NCBI GenBank assembly: GCA_022821905.1
Contig: JAJECS010000012.1
Coordinates: forward strand, 1 to 62,251
Direction: 5' to 3'
Source of the DNA: Chloroflexota bacterium
Lineage (GTDB): Bacteria > Chloroflexota > UBA11872
DNA: 62,251 nucleotides
The notes beneath the pieces were generated by a model. The model was not told where the DNA came from. It made no database searches and worked only from the letters and a program-made list of their open reading frames with translations. This document shows positions 25,787 through 34,734 of this stretch, in pieces. How positions within the stretch are numbered: position 1 is the first letter of the stretch; every line of letters starts with the position of its first letter. The position numbers and the translations under genes are program-made.

Positions 25787-26367
25787 CCGGCCGCCTCGAT
25801 GCGCGTGCGCCAGGCGATGGAGTCGCGCAGCACGGCCACGGCGCCCGCGTGAGCGGGAAACGCTGCGACCAGGCGCTGGGTGATGGCCAGGGCCAGCTCC
25901 GAGGTCAGCGGATGCCCATGGGCCAGCAGCAGCGGCAGATAGGCCGCCCGCAGGCCGTCGTCGGCGCTGTGGAATGACTCGAACTCGTCGTCGTCCAGCC
26001 GCTGGACCGCATCGCCCACGCTGAGGGCATGAGCGACCACGCCCTGGGTCACCTCGCCTGCGGCCGAACGCGAGCCGAGAAGCAGCACGCCGATGAGCGT
26101 GGCGGTTTCCGGCAACTGATCGGGGGCGAGCGTGTGCAACTCGGCTCCGGACGTCAGGCGGGGACCGAGCGTGCCGAACTCGGGATTGACGAGCGTGGTG
26201 TCGAAGACCACGCCGACCGCCACGGTCCCATCCATCCTCGGCACGGCAACGAACGTGCCAAAGGCGTAGTCGGCGGGCGCGGGCGCCTGGTCCACCTCGC
26301 CCGGACGCATGACCTGCGCCACGTACTCCACGTGCGAGTTGGATTTCACGATCCTCGCGAGTCTCAT
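25783..26367 (-). CDS. Unknown protein between nurA and herA, possible HAS-barrel
   Basis: I do not recognise this 194-residue protein. The N-terminal ~95 residues are beta-rich (MRLARIVKSNSHVEYVAQVM, then YAFGTFVAVPRMDGTVAVGV, then TATLIGVLLLGS). They resemble in pattern the HAS-barrel at the N-terminus of HerA. The C-terminal half is helical (LRAAYLPLLLAHGHPLTSEL, then VLRDSIAWRTRIEAAG). It has four-base ATGA overlaps with nurA on one side and herA on the other, so it is very likely made in step with them and may be an adaptor of the HerA-NurA complex. The ATG at 26367 is set by that overlap. No catalytic motif is visible. Confidence 0.75.
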   Translation of the reverse strand: MRLARIVKSNSHVEYVAQVMRPGEVDQAPAPADYAFGTFVAVPRMDGTVAVGVVFDTTLVNPEFGTLGPRLTSGAELHTLAPDQLPETATLIGVLLLGSRSAAGEVTQGVVAHALSVGDAVQRLDDDEFESFHSADDGLRAAYLPLLLAHGHPLTSELALAITQRLVAAFPAHAGAVAVLRDSIAWRTRIEAAG

Positions 26368-27536
26368 CGGCGCCGCCGCTTGCTCGCCGACTTGCCGGAG
26401 AGGTAGGCGTCCAGGCCGTTGCGGTCGGCGAACTCCTGGAACAGCGCGTGGAACCGGTCGCGGTCGGCCTGGGTCAGCACCGCCAGCGCGTCGGCCGTTT
26501 CGGCGGCGTAGGGATAGCCATCGGCCTGGGCGACGACTTCGGCGCGGACGATGTCGGTCATCCATTCGGTGCGGTCGGCCTCGACGACCCAGCGGGGGAA
26601 TTCGAGCCGTGCCGGGCGGCGGCGGGACGAGGCGCGCAGATAGAGGAAGGCGACCGAGCGCGCGTGCTCGCCGTAGCCCTCCAGCCCCGTGCTCCGCGCG
26701 CTGATGAACGCCGGCGTGCGAGCGCCCCACGAGGCCCGCGGCAGCCAGACGCCGTCGGTGACGCGGCGCGGCGGCTCGACGTTGCGCACCGCCGCCACCA
26801 TGGCGCCGAGATCTCGCGCGCGGCTGGCGTCGATGTAGCCCACGACCGGGACCGCATTTGATTCAGAGGCCTCCAGCAGGCGCACCACCGCCGCCACGTA
26901 GCCCTGGCGCAGGTGCGGGATTCTGACGAACGAGGCGATCAGACTGCCGTCGAAAATCGCCAGCCGCTCGGATCCCGCGCCGGAGTCTTCGATCCACTCG
27001 GTCAGGGCGGCGCACTCGGCCTCGAAGCGCCGCAGGTCCACCAGCTCGCGCGGATGGCTCTCCTGGTTGTCGACGCCGTAGAGGTCCGTGGCCGGGATGG
27101 CCTCGAACCGCAGGTCCTTGGAGTAGGCGTCCTTGGCATGCGCGTTGACGAACCGACCGATCTGCACCGCGCCCACGTCGATCGACCACTCGGACGACGG
27201 ATAAATCTGGCTCCCGTCCACGGCGCAGGTGGTGACGCCGGTGAGCGTGCGCATGGCCCAGGCGCGCCAGGACTCATGGGTGTCCCCGGCATTGGCCGTA
27301 AACGGCCGCCACCACGTCCCGTCCGGCGTCGTGTCCCACTCGTGTGTGGGAAGCGCGCCCTCCGCCTGGTCAGGACTGCCGAGCGCATCGCCAAGCGCCT
27401 GGGCCGTGAGGCCGCGCAATTCCCCGGCACCGCGGCGCAGGCCGTCGAGCTCGTGCGCGAACGCCTGGTCGAGGGTGAGGAAGTCGTCGCGCCGGCTTTC
27501 GAGCGCCTCGATCACCTTGGTCCGCGACAGCGTCAT
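26364..27536 (-). CDS. nurA: NurA nuclease
   Basis: The 390-residue NurA-family nuclease is the partner of HerA in DNA end resection. The RNase-H-like core is indicated by D107 in CAVDGSQIYP, D196 in LAIFDGSLIAS, and later LEFPRWVVEADRTEW and YPYAAETADALAVLT near 341-355, where the second metal-binding acidic cluster is expected. The gene overlaps rad50 upstream and the unknown gene downstream by four bases each. NurA degrades DNA with 5' to 3' polarity when driven by HerA in archaeal systems; the same is inferred here. Confidence 0.9.
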   Translation of the reverse strand: MTLSRTKVIEALESRRDDFLTLDQAFAHELDGLRRGAGELRGLTAQALGDALGSPDQAEGALPTHEWDTTPDGTWWRPFTANAGDTHESWRAWAMRTLTGVTTCAVDGSQIYPSSEWSIDVGAVQIGRFVNAHAKDAYSKDLRFEAIPATDLYGVDNQESHPRELVDLRRFEAECAALTEWIEDSGAGSERLAIFDGSLIASFVRIPHLRQGYVAAVVRLLEASESNAVPVVGYIDASRARDLGAMVAAVRNVEPPRRVTDGVWLPRASWGARTPAFISARSTGLEGYGEHARSVAFLYLRASSRRRPARLEFPRWVVEADRTEWMTDIVRAEVVAQADGYPYAAETADALAVLTQADRDRFHALFQEFADRNGLDAYLSGKSASKRRRR

Positions 27537-30466
27537 GCCACTTCCACCCGGCTCTCGCCGTTGACCTTGCGCACGTGAATCACGTGGTCGAGCATCCGCT
27601 CGAAGCTGTCGTCGTGCGTGATGACGACCAGCTGCTTGAAGCCGCGCACGCGGAGGATCTGCTCGGCCAGATTGGTGCGGCGGGTGTCGTCGAGATTCTG
27701 CGTTGGCTCGTCGAAGAAGGCGACGTCAATGTGGAGCAACTCGCGCAGCAGCGCCAGACGCACCGCCAGCGCGGCGGTCATCTGCTCGCCGCCCGAGAGC
27801 TGGGTGAAGCTGCGGATGTGACCGCCGCGCTCGAGGACGATGTCGTAGTCCGGGGTCCAGCGCAGGCGTCCGGCGCGGTCGCCGAGCACTTCGCCGAAGA
27901 TCTCGTCCGCCGCCTCGCTTACGTCGGCGAGCAGCGCCTCGGTGACCAGCGGCCCGGCGGCGCGCAGCACGCCGCGCATGAGCTCGGTGCGCTCGCGCAG
28001 GGCCTTCGCTCGGGCGACCGCACGGTTTTCGGCGTCCAGGCGACGCGCGACCTCCGCGAGCTCGTCCAACTCCTTCTGCCGCTCCGCGATCCGCGCTGCC
28101 TGGGCCTCGGCGCGGGTGTCGAGCGCGGTCTTGCGGGCGATGGCGGTGTCGCGAGACCGCTGCGCCGCTTCTCGCGCCGCGGGATCTGCCGCCGCGCCCA
28201 GTCTGGCTGCCACCCCCCAGGCGTCCGCCGTCGCCGCGACGGCTTCGCGGACCTGCGCCTGGATGGCTTGCAGACGCTCGGCGCGCTGCTCGGACTCGCC
28301 CGCCAGGCGCTCGTGCTGGAGATAGCGTTCGTGGCCGGCGCGGGAGTCGTCCAATCTCCGTTGGGCCGCCTGGGCTTCGGCGAGGCGCGGCCCAAGCTCG
28401 CGCAGCGCGGCGTCGGCAGCGGCCCGCGCGGCGACGGCGCCCTCGAAGTCGGCGTCCGCTTGCCGCACCGCCTGCCGTCTGGCCTCCTGATCGCCGGCCA
28501 CCGTCCGCGCCTGCGCCAACCTGCCGCCGGCGCCGACGTGGGGTTGCAGGGCCTTCTCCGCATCCTGGAGCTCGCCGGTCAGCCGCGCCGCCTCGTCGGC
28601 GGCTTGCCGAGATTCGGCCAGCGATTCGAGCGCGGCGACCAGCCGTCGCGCGGCGGCGATGACGTGATCCGGGCGCGACGCGGGGGGAAGCGTGGCCTCG
28701 GACGATTCGATGGCCTCTCTGAGCGCCTTCGCGTCCACGCCCTCGGCCGCGGTCGCCAGGGGACGCACGGCTTCAACCACAACCTGCGCGGCCGCATGCT
28801 CGTGCTGCGAGGCCTCGAGCGCGCCGCGGCGTGCCTGCAGATCGCCCACGCGGTGCCGCGCATCCTCGGCTTCGCGCAACGCCGCCTGCGCCGTGGCCTC
28901 ACCGTTTTCCAATTGCTCGAGGTCGCGCCGGTGCCCCGAGGCGCGCTGCTCGAAGACCAATGCCACGTCCGGAACATCCGCCAGATTGCGGCATTCCGAA
29001 TCGAAGAAGGGACAGACCTTGGTGCGCTCCAACAGCGACGCGGCTTCGTTGTCGGCCGCCATGACCGCGCTCACGCTGGCGCGCTGGGCGCGCACCTCCT
29101 GCAAGGCTTCGTGTCTCGTGGCGAGCTGATCGGCCAGCGGCTGCAAGGCCGCCGCTTCGTCCCACTCAATCTGGAGTCGCCGGACCTGCGCGGACGCTGA
29201 CTCGACGTCCGCCGCGCAACCACCGAGACCTGCCGCGAATTCGTGGCGAGCGGTCGCGGCATCCGATTGCGCCCGGTCGGCACGGCCGGCGATGGCGGCC
29301 GCGGCGGCCAAGCGGTCGCGCAACGTCTGGATCGTTTTGGTGGCCGTCATTTCCGCCGCGGCGGCCACCTCCAGCTCCGCGAGTCCGTCCGCCGCCGCCT
29401 TGGCCTCCGCCAGCGACTGCCGGGCCTGGTCCCGGGCAACGGCGGCGTGGGTTTCGTCCGCCTGAAGCGCCGAGAGCCGCTCGCGCAACGCGTCTCGCTC
29501 GGTCCCCACGTCTCCGAGCTGTTTGATCTCCTCTCCCGCAGCCGCATGGGCCTCGTGGTCGGCACGGGCCGCATCCAGCTGCTCCGCGGCGTGTTGCGCT
29601 TGGGCCAGGTGGTCTTCGGCGTCCCGCGCGGACTGTTGGAACATGAGGAGCTGCCTGTCGGCGAGCTTGGCCGCCGTGACGGCAGCCTCGGCGGCTTGGG
29701 CCTGCGCGTCGTGGCGCTGCGCGGCCCCTTCCGCCTGGTCCAGCTCGGCTTGCGCCGCAACGCGGTCCTGCGCGATCTCCGCAGCCTCGCGCTGCGCTTC
29801 GGCCAGCGCGGATTCGGCGGCGGGCCGGTGCTCCAACTGGATCCCGAGCTCGCCGGCTTTCGATTCGTGGGCGACGCGCTGCCTGTCGACGTGGTTGAGC
29901 AGCGGGCGGAGGCCATCGACCGCGCGCTTGAACTCATCGACGCGCAGGATGGGGTCGAAGCGCTCGCGGCGCAGGCTCGGAGTATCCAGGAAATCCGCCG
30001 TGAGCCGTCCCTGCGGCACGCCGACGACGCGGTCGAACACCTCGTCGGGGCCGGTGAATCCCGCGACGCCCAGGTGCTGCGCGAGAAACGCCTCGATGTC
30101 GTCGGCGCGCTCCTCGAACACGCGGCCCTGCTCGACGTCAAATATCTCCGAGTCCATGGTTGCGTTCGACGACAGCGCCCCGGTGCCGCGGGCGCGCGTG
30201 CGGTGCAGCCTGCGGGTCACGCGGTAGCGCCGGTCGTCGAAGCCGGAGGTGAACTCGATCGCTATCGCGGCGTCCGTCGCGCCGTGGCGCATGACGCTGG
30301 CGAGCGGGCGTGGACGAAGGTCGAACGCGCCCAGGCCGATGGCCTGCAGAATCGCCGTCTTGCCCGCGCCGTTGTCGCCCACGATGGCGGTGAGGCCGGG
30401 CGCCATCTCGATGTCGGCCGAGGCGAAGCTCTTGAAATTGGTGAGCTCGACGCGGTGGATCAGCAT
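27533..30466 (-). CDS. Rad50/SbcC-like SMC-family ATPase
   Basis: The 977-residue Rad50-type ATPase pairs with the Mre11 nuclease in double-strand-break processing. Walker A is GDNGAGKT at 30-37, the ABC signature LSGGEQ at 890-895 and Walker B FFDEPTQNLDD follows. Between them lie long heptad-rich Ala/Glu/Arg coiled coils. At the hook apex, where Rad50 normally has CxxC, the sequence is C485-PFFDSE-C492, a CX6C spacing. The ATG at 30466 is one base after the mre11 stop (TGACATG); longer upstream readings would lie inside mre11. It overlaps nurA by ATGA. It reads as Rad50 rather than SbcC because of its operon partners. Confidence 0.92.
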   Translation of the reverse strand: MLIHRVELTNFKSFASADIEMAPGLTAIVGDNGAGKTAILQAIGLGAFDLRPRPLASVMRHGATDAAIAIEFTSGFDDRRYRVTRRLHRTRARGTGALSSNATMDSEIFDVEQGRVFEERADDIEAFLAQHLGVAGFTGPDEVFDRVVGVPQGRLTADFLDTPSLRRERFDPILRVDEFKRAVDGLRPLLNHVDRQRVAHESKAGELGIQLEHRPAAESALAEAQREAAEIAQDRVAAQAELDQAEGAAQRHDAQAQAAEAAVTAAKLADRQLLMFQQSARDAEDHLAQAQHAAEQLDAARADHEAHAAAGEEIKQLGDVGTERDALRERLSALQADETHAAVARDQARQSLAEAKAAADGLAELEVAAAAEMTATKTIQTLRDRLAAAAAIAGRADRAQSDAATARHEFAAGLGGCAADVESASAQVRRLQIEWDEAAALQPLADQLATRHEALQEVRAQRASVSAVMAADNEAASLLERTKVCPFFDSECRNLADVPDVALVFEQRASGHRRDLEQLENGEATAQAALREAEDARHRVGDLQARRGALEASQHEHAAAQVVVEAVRPLATAAEGVDAKALREAIESSEATLPPASRPDHVIAAARRLVAALESLAESRQAADEAARLTGELQDAEKALQPHVGAGGRLAQARTVAGDQEARRQAVRQADADFEGAVAARAAADAALRELGPRLAEAQAAQRRLDDSRAGHERYLQHERLAGESEQRAERLQAIQAQVREAVAATADAWGVAARLGAAADPAAREAAQRSRDTAIARKTALDTRAEAQAARIAERQKELDELAEVARRLDAENRAVARAKALRERTELMRGVLRAAGPLVTEALLADVSEAADEIFGEVLGDRAGRLRWTPDYDIVLERGGHIRSFTQLSGGEQMTAALAVRLALLRELLHIDVAFFDEPTQNLDDTRRTNLAEQILRVRGFKQLVVITHDDSFERMLDHVIHVRKVNGESRVEVA

Positions 30467-30467
30467 G

Positions 30468-31757
30468 TCAGGCCAGCGTGCCCGCGACGATCGAGGCCAG
30501 CGCGTTCTCGTCCTGGCCTTCGAGGACCGAGCGCTTGAGCTCCAGCGTCCGCTCGGCCAGCGTATGGGCATCGGCGGTCAGTGCCGGGTCTTGGGCCAGC
30601 AACTCGCGCACGACGTCGCGCTCGATCTGGTCCCGTGACCCGCCGCGGACGCGCACGCCGGCCCCCAGCGTGCGCTCGACGTCCACCGTCACGCGCGCAT
30701 GCAGCGGTTGGTAGTGGTCCTGCACCAACTCGAGCAAGGCCGGCTGGTCGAGCGCGGCGCGCTCGAAGCCAAGCTCGCCGCGCAGCAGGATTTCGACCAG
30801 CGGACGCGGACCGGCCGGCGACGACGGCGGGTCGATGGCCTCCACGACACGCTGCCGCAGCGCCGCGAAGCTCTCGGCTCCGGTGACGCAAATGGCGAGT
30901 CGCACAAACGGCCGGCGCTCGACCACGTCGTCGCGAAACCGCGCCTCGACTTTCGGCGGGTCTTCCAAGCGCACCGTGACGTCGTACAGCCCGCGCTCGC
31001 GTCCCGCCCCGGCCAAGCCGGGTTCGCCGACCAGCCCTTCCGTGATGCTGTGGGCCTCCAGCGCGCCGGGATTGAAGATCCACGGGTCTTCGACGGGAAC
31101 TTCGTAGCGGTAGTGGACGTGCCCCAGCGCCAGATAGTCGGCAATGCCGCGGAGCTTCAGCACGTCGGCCGCGCCAATGCCGCCCCGCCCCCCCGGCGAC
31201 TCTTCATCCACACCCGTGTGCAGCACGCCGATGCGGAATTGCACGCCGTCGGCGGGCGTCGCCTGCGCGGCCTCGATCACCTGCGGCAGGTGCGAGGCCA
31301 GACGCGCGCCCAAGTACTCCACGCCGAAGATGCGCACCGGCCCGATGTCGGTGTAGGTGCCGTGGCCGCGCGCGGCGGTCCAGGGCCGCCACTCCAGGCC
31401 TTCGCGCTCGGGGTCGATCTGCTGCAGCAAGCGGAGCCGGTTGCTCCGACTGAGCTGCCAGAGCCAGGAGCGCTCGCCGCGGCGAAACCAGCGCTCGTGG
31501 TTGCCCTCGACGGCGACCACCGGGATCCCGTCTTGCGCCAGCAGCCCCAGTCCGGCGTCGGCGTCGGCGTAGGTCCGCGGGTCGATGGATTTGGAGTCGA
31601 ACAGATCGCCGGCCAGGATCACAAAGTCCGGCCGCACCTCCCGGCAATACGCAATGGCGCCGCCGAAGGCGCGGGTGAAATCCTCGGCGCGCTCGGCCAG
31701 GCCGTATTGCCGGAAGCCCAAGTGCACGTCGGCGAAGTGGACGAAGCGGATCTGCAT
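30468..31757 (-). CDS. Mre11/SbcD-like metallophosphoesterase nuclease
   Basis: The 429-residue Mre11-family nuclease has the phosphoesterase motifs in order: D10 and H12 (HFADVHLG), D51 (LAGDLFD), N86-H87 (VEGNHE), H180 (GVLHTGV), and H213/H215 (LGHVH), giving the two-metal site. The C-terminal ~150 residues form the capping and Rad50-binding part. It is first in the mre11-rad50-nurA-X-herA operon. GTG at 31760 directly precedes the ATG at 31757, and the ATG is preferred. The complex trims blocked or broken DNA ends before recombination. Confidence 0.93.
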   Translation of the reverse strand: MQIRFVHFADVHLGFRQYGLAERAEDFTRAFGGAIAYCREVRPDFVILAGDLFDSKSIDPRTYADADAGLGLLAQDGIPVVAVEGNHERWFRRGERSWLWQLSRSNRLRLLQQIDPEREGLEWRPWTAARGHGTYTDIGPVRIFGVEYLGARLASHLPQVIEAAQATPADGVQFRIGVLHTGVDEESPGGRGGIGAADVLKLRGIADYLALGHVHYRYEVPVEDPWIFNPGALEAHSITEGLVGEPGLAGAGRERGLYDVTVRLEDPPKVEARFRDDVVERRPFVRLAICVTGAESFAALRQRVVEAIDPPSSPAGPRPLVEILLRGELGFERAALDQPALLELVQDHYQPLHARVTVDVERTLGAGVRVRGGSRDQIERDVVRELLAQDPALTADAHTLAERTLELKRSVLEGQDENALASIVAGTLA

Positions 31758-31920
31758 CACGCGCTACGGTATCAAACCGAACATAAAACGAACGACACTC
31801 CCGCGAGACCGCGTGCGGCCGAGCCAATTGCCTGGACTCCCCGCGCCCGCCCGCCCAACACGGCGTCTAGCGTTCTGGAGCTACCGAGTACGTCGGTAAA
31901 GTGGGGCTTGGCCAGCGCCT

Positions 31921-32481
31921 CTAATTCCGGTTAATCACCCCGCAGGCGACGCGGTCGCCGGCGCCGGGGTCCGCGCCGTAGCTGTCCGGCTTGGCGTGCA
32001 CGATGATGGCCGCGCCGTCGTCGTCCAAGATGGACTTCAGCGACGCCTGGGTGTTGAAGACGTTGGCGCGCGCGGTTCCGTCGGCCCCGGCGTAGATGTT
32101 GGGCATGTCACCAGGATGGTTGGGGCCGTGGAGAAAGCCGTGCCCCTTGTCGTCGGGATTCAGGTGGCCGCCCGCCGCCGAGAAGTCCGGCGCGCAGCTG
32201 CCGGTCTCGTGGATGTGGAAGCCGTGCCAGCCCTCGGTCAAGCCGGTCAGGTCCGCCGAGACCAACATGCCGTTCGGCCCCTGGGTCAGCGCGACGGTTC
32301 CCATCGAGACGCCGTCCGGCCCGGCCATCGCGGCGACCACGGTGACACCGAGGTCCGCTTCGTCGACTCCCTGGCCATCGCAGGCCGCGAACGCCAGCAG
32401 CAGCGTGCAAACGGCGGCGATCATTCCGACGCCGGGCGTCACCCAGCGCCACGCTCCGTTGCGACCATGCGCAGTGCTCAT
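31921..32481 (-). CDS. sodC: Cu/Zn superoxide dismutase, lipoprotein
   Basis: The 186-residue SodC dismutates superoxide outside the cytoplasm. A signal peptide ends in a lipobox (LLLAFAAC), so it is probably lipid-anchored. Copper and zinc ligands lie in GFHIHETGSC, GGHLNPDDKGHGFLHGPNHP and GAAIIVHAKPD; the last segment, GAGDRVACGVI, holds the second disulphide Cys and the active-site Arg. The ATG at 32481 gives the complete signal peptide. Together with the Mn/Fe SOD at 38425 it shows an aerobic lifestyle. Confidence 0.93.
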   Translation of the reverse strand: MSTAHGRNGAWRWVTPGVGMIAAVCTLLLAFAACDGQGVDEADLGVTVVAAMAGPDGVSMGTVALTQGPNGMLVSADLTGLTEGWHGFHIHETGSCAPDFSAAGGHLNPDDKGHGFLHGPNHPGDMPNIYAGADGTARANVFNTQASLKSILDDDGAAIIVHAKPDSYGADPGAGDRVACGVINRN

Positions 32482-32601
32482 GTATTCCGCCCCGTTGATG
32501 CAAACGCCCGCGACGCGGAGTCTATCCCACCAAGCGCAGCCAGCGCGGGCGTCGGCGTATGCTGCGGAGCGTAAGATGCCGGCCGCCGGCTGGAGGGGTC
32601 C

Positions 32602-33375
32602 ATGCAGCTTCCCGTGCGCTATCAGGTGATGGAAAGCACCGGCCCCGACGACAACGTCGAGGCCAACATCGTGCACGCGGCGGCCACCGTCGACCTGGAC
32701 GTGGCCGAGATGGCCATCGTGCTGGTGGACACCTGGGCGGGGCATCCGATGCCGTCGCACCTGGAACGCACCGGGGAGATCTGCCGCACGCGCATTCGCC
32801 CCCTGCTGGACGCGGCGCGCACCGCCGGCGCGACGGTGATCTACGCCCCGTCGCCGCGGGTCGCGCCAGACTTCGAGTCCTTTCGCCACGACAGCCGCGA
32901 GTCCGCACCGCTGGCGCCGGACGTCGACGACTGGCCGCCCCAGGAGTACCGCGACACCACGGGTCGCTATGGCTCGCTGCGCAAGCGGCCCGGGGAGCTA
33001 CCCGAGGACTACGACGGGCCCATTCCCGACTGGTTCCCCATTCACGGCATCGACCCGTCGATTTCGCCGATGCCGGGAGACGTGGTGGTGGCGACCGGCG
33101 CGGAGCTGCACGCGGCCTGCAAGGCGCGCGGCCTGGTGCACCTGATCTACGCGGGCTTCGCCACCAACATCTGCATTCGATTTCGCGACTACGGCCTGCA
33201 CGCCATGCGTGACCGGGGCTACTCCCCGATCCTGCTGCGGGACGCCACGAGCGCGATCGAGACGCGGGCGACGATCGGCAGTCTCAGCCTGACGCGGGCG
33301 GTCATCCTGGACCTGGAACGCTGGTTCTACACCGCGCTGGCGGAGGATCTGATCGCGGGGTTAAGCCAAGCGTAG
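32602..33375 (+). CDS. Isochorismatase-fold (cysteine hydrolase) protein
   Basis: The 257-residue protein has the isochorismatase-like hydrolase fold. The early Asp is in IVLVDTWAGH, and the nucleophile-position Cys is in GFATNICIRFRDYGL, followed by the usual GYSPILLRDATSA. The third residue of the triad, a Lys normally in a VVxK segment, appears absent: the aligned stretch reads PGDVVVATGAEL. An insert of about 40 residues (EYRDTTGRYGSLRKRPGELP) precedes it. It may therefore have altered chemistry or be a non-canonical hydrolase. It is monocistronic and divergent from sodC. Confidence 0.82.
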   Translation: MQLPVRYQVMESTGPDDNVEANIVHAAATVDLDVAEMAIVLVDTWAGHPMPSHLERTGEICRTRIRPLLDAARTAGATVIYAPSPRVAPDFESFRHDSRESAPLAPDVDDWPPQEYRDTTGRYGSLRKRPGELPEDYDGPIPDWFPIHGIDPSISPMPGDVVVATGAELHAACKARGLVHLIYAGFATNICIRFRDYGLHAMRDRGYSPILLRDATSAIETRATIGSLSLTRAVILDLERWFYTALAEDLIAGLSQA

Positions 33376-33406
33376 CGCGCGCCGGACAATTCGAGCCACC
33401 CCGAAT

Positions 33407-33490
33407 GTCATTCCGAGCGCAGCGAGGAATCTAAGGGGCGCGGAGCGTGCAACAACGTCCTTAGATTTCTCACTTCGTTCGAAATGACAT
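33407..33490. repeat. Two inverted copies of repeat family B
   Basis: GTCATTCCGAGCGCAGCGAG plus GAATCTAAG at 33407-33435 and a diverged reverse copy (TTAGATTTCTCACTTCGTTC plus GAAATGAC) at 33461-33488 can pair into a large hairpin between two convergent genes. Confidence 0.7.
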
Positions 33491-33571
33491 AGGTGTGGCC
33501 GCAATGATCCGGGTGTGACCGAAATGTCCTGGGTCGCTCGCAGTGACAAGAGGCTTCCGACCGACGGTGCT

Positions 33572-34453
33572 TTAGCCCTCGCTGCCGTTCGAGGCGAACT
33601 GGGCTTCGAGCGCGTTGAATCGGTCCAGCCCGATGAGCGTCTTGAACTCCTCGAGACCCGTCATCGGCCCCGCGCCGGTCGTCGTGCCGGAAGCGTGCAG
33701 CGCCGCGAAAACGCCGCGCAGCACGGCGGCGGTCGCGAACAGGCCGGACAGCGGATAGACCACCATGCGAAAGCCGAGATCCTGCAGCTCGGACGCCGAC
33801 AGGAACGGCGTCGCGCCGTCCTCGATCATATTGGCGAAGAGCGGCACGTCGGGTGGGAAGGCATCGCGAATGGCGCGCAGCTCGTCGACTGAGCGCGGCG
33901 CCTCGATAAACACCACGTCCGCTCCGGCGGCGTGGTAGGCCCGACCGCGGTCGATGGCGTCGTCCATGTCGTTGACCGCGCGGGCGTCGGTGCGCGCGAT
34001 GATGACCAGATCGTCGTCACCGCGGGCATGCACGGCGGCGCGGAGCTTCTGCACGTGGTCCTCCCGCGGGATGACGCGCTTGCCTTCCAGGTGACCGCAG
34101 CGCTTGGGCCACTCCTGGTCCTCCAGGATCATTCCGGCAATGTCGCCCTGCACGCACTCGGTCACCGTGCGAATCACGTTTAGCGGGCTGCCGTAGCCGG
34201 TGTCCATGTCGGCCACCAGGGGGATGTCGACGACGCTGGCGATGCGCCGGGAGCGCTCGATGATCTCCGTCTGCGTCAGCAGTCCGATATCGGGCACGCC
34301 GAGGGTGCTCGCGGCCAGACCAAACCCGGTGGTGAAGAACTGCTCGAATCCGGCCTGCTCGATCAGGGTGGCCGAGAGGGCGTCGTAGGCGCCCGGCAGC
34401 ACGATGATCTCGTCGCGGTCGAGTCGCCGGCGCAGGCGGGTGGAACGACGCAT
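33572..34453 (-). CDS. Isocitrate lyase / PEP mutase-family lyase
   Basis: The 293-residue TIM-barrel enzyme belongs to the ICL/PEPM superfamily. Hallmarks are LPGAYDALSATLIEQAGFE, LVADMDTGYGSP for Mg2+ and substrate binding, ILEDQEWPKRCGHLEGK with the KRCGH catalytic-loop motif, IIARTDAR and VFIEAP. Close families include 2-methylisocitrate lyase, oxaloacetate decarboxylase and carboxyphosphonoenolpyruvate mutase-like enzymes. The KRCGH loop with the following GK favours a C-C lyase. No prpC or prpD is adjacent, so a methylcitrate role is not supported by context. Confidence 0.85.
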   Translation of the reverse strand: MRRSTRLRRRLDRDEIIVLPGAYDALSATLIEQAGFEQFFTTGFGLAASTLGVPDIGLLTQTEIIERSRRIASVVDIPLVADMDTGYGSPLNVIRTVTECVQGDIAGMILEDQEWPKRCGHLEGKRVIPREDHVQKLRAAVHARGDDDLVIIARTDARAVNDMDDAIDRGRAYHAAGADVVFIEAPRSVDELRAIRDAFPPDVPLFANMIEDGATPFLSASELQDLGFRMVVYPLSGLFATAAVLRGVFAALHASGTTTGAGPMTGLEEFKTLIGLDRFNALEAQFASNGSEG

Positions 34454-34513
34454 GCTGGTCTCCGGTCAGGGGAGCGGCTGTTGCGCCGATTGTGCCGGAC
34501 GGGCGGTGGAGCG

Positions 34514-34700
34514 TGGTTCGACAGAGCCTGTCGAAGGGCTCACCACCAACGGGTCGTCCGTCGGTGCCTTGGGCGGCGGACCGCTCCCAGGCTGCACGCA
34601 GCCTGGGCCACCGGGCACGTTGTTGATTCGATGCGAGGAGTCGAGGGGCGCTGAGATTTCCCGCCGCCCCTTAGATTCCTCGCTTACGCTCGGAATGACA
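34514..34700. repeat. Family C and family B repeats
   Basis: A family C element (TGGTTCGACAGAGCCTGTCG to GGGCTCACCACCAACGG, about 34514-34552) and a family B element (TTAGATTCCTCGCTTACGCT plus CGGAATGACA, 34671-34700) occupy the 281-base gap before clpX. No gene is evident there. Confidence 0.7.
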
Positions 34701-34734
34701 TTTTGGGGGCAATTGGACGGCGGTCAGCCTGCCG

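Noticed and set aside
26368..26730. N-terminal extension of the protein between nurA and herA
   Set aside because: The extension is Arg/Pro-rich, lies inside nurA in another frame, and the ATG at 26367 gives the same four-base overlap seen at the neighbouring junctions.
32482..32889. N-terminal extension of the Cu/Zn superoxide dismutase
   Set aside because: The extension overlaps the divergent isochorismatase-like gene and would bury the lipoprotein signal peptide, which starts properly at 32481.
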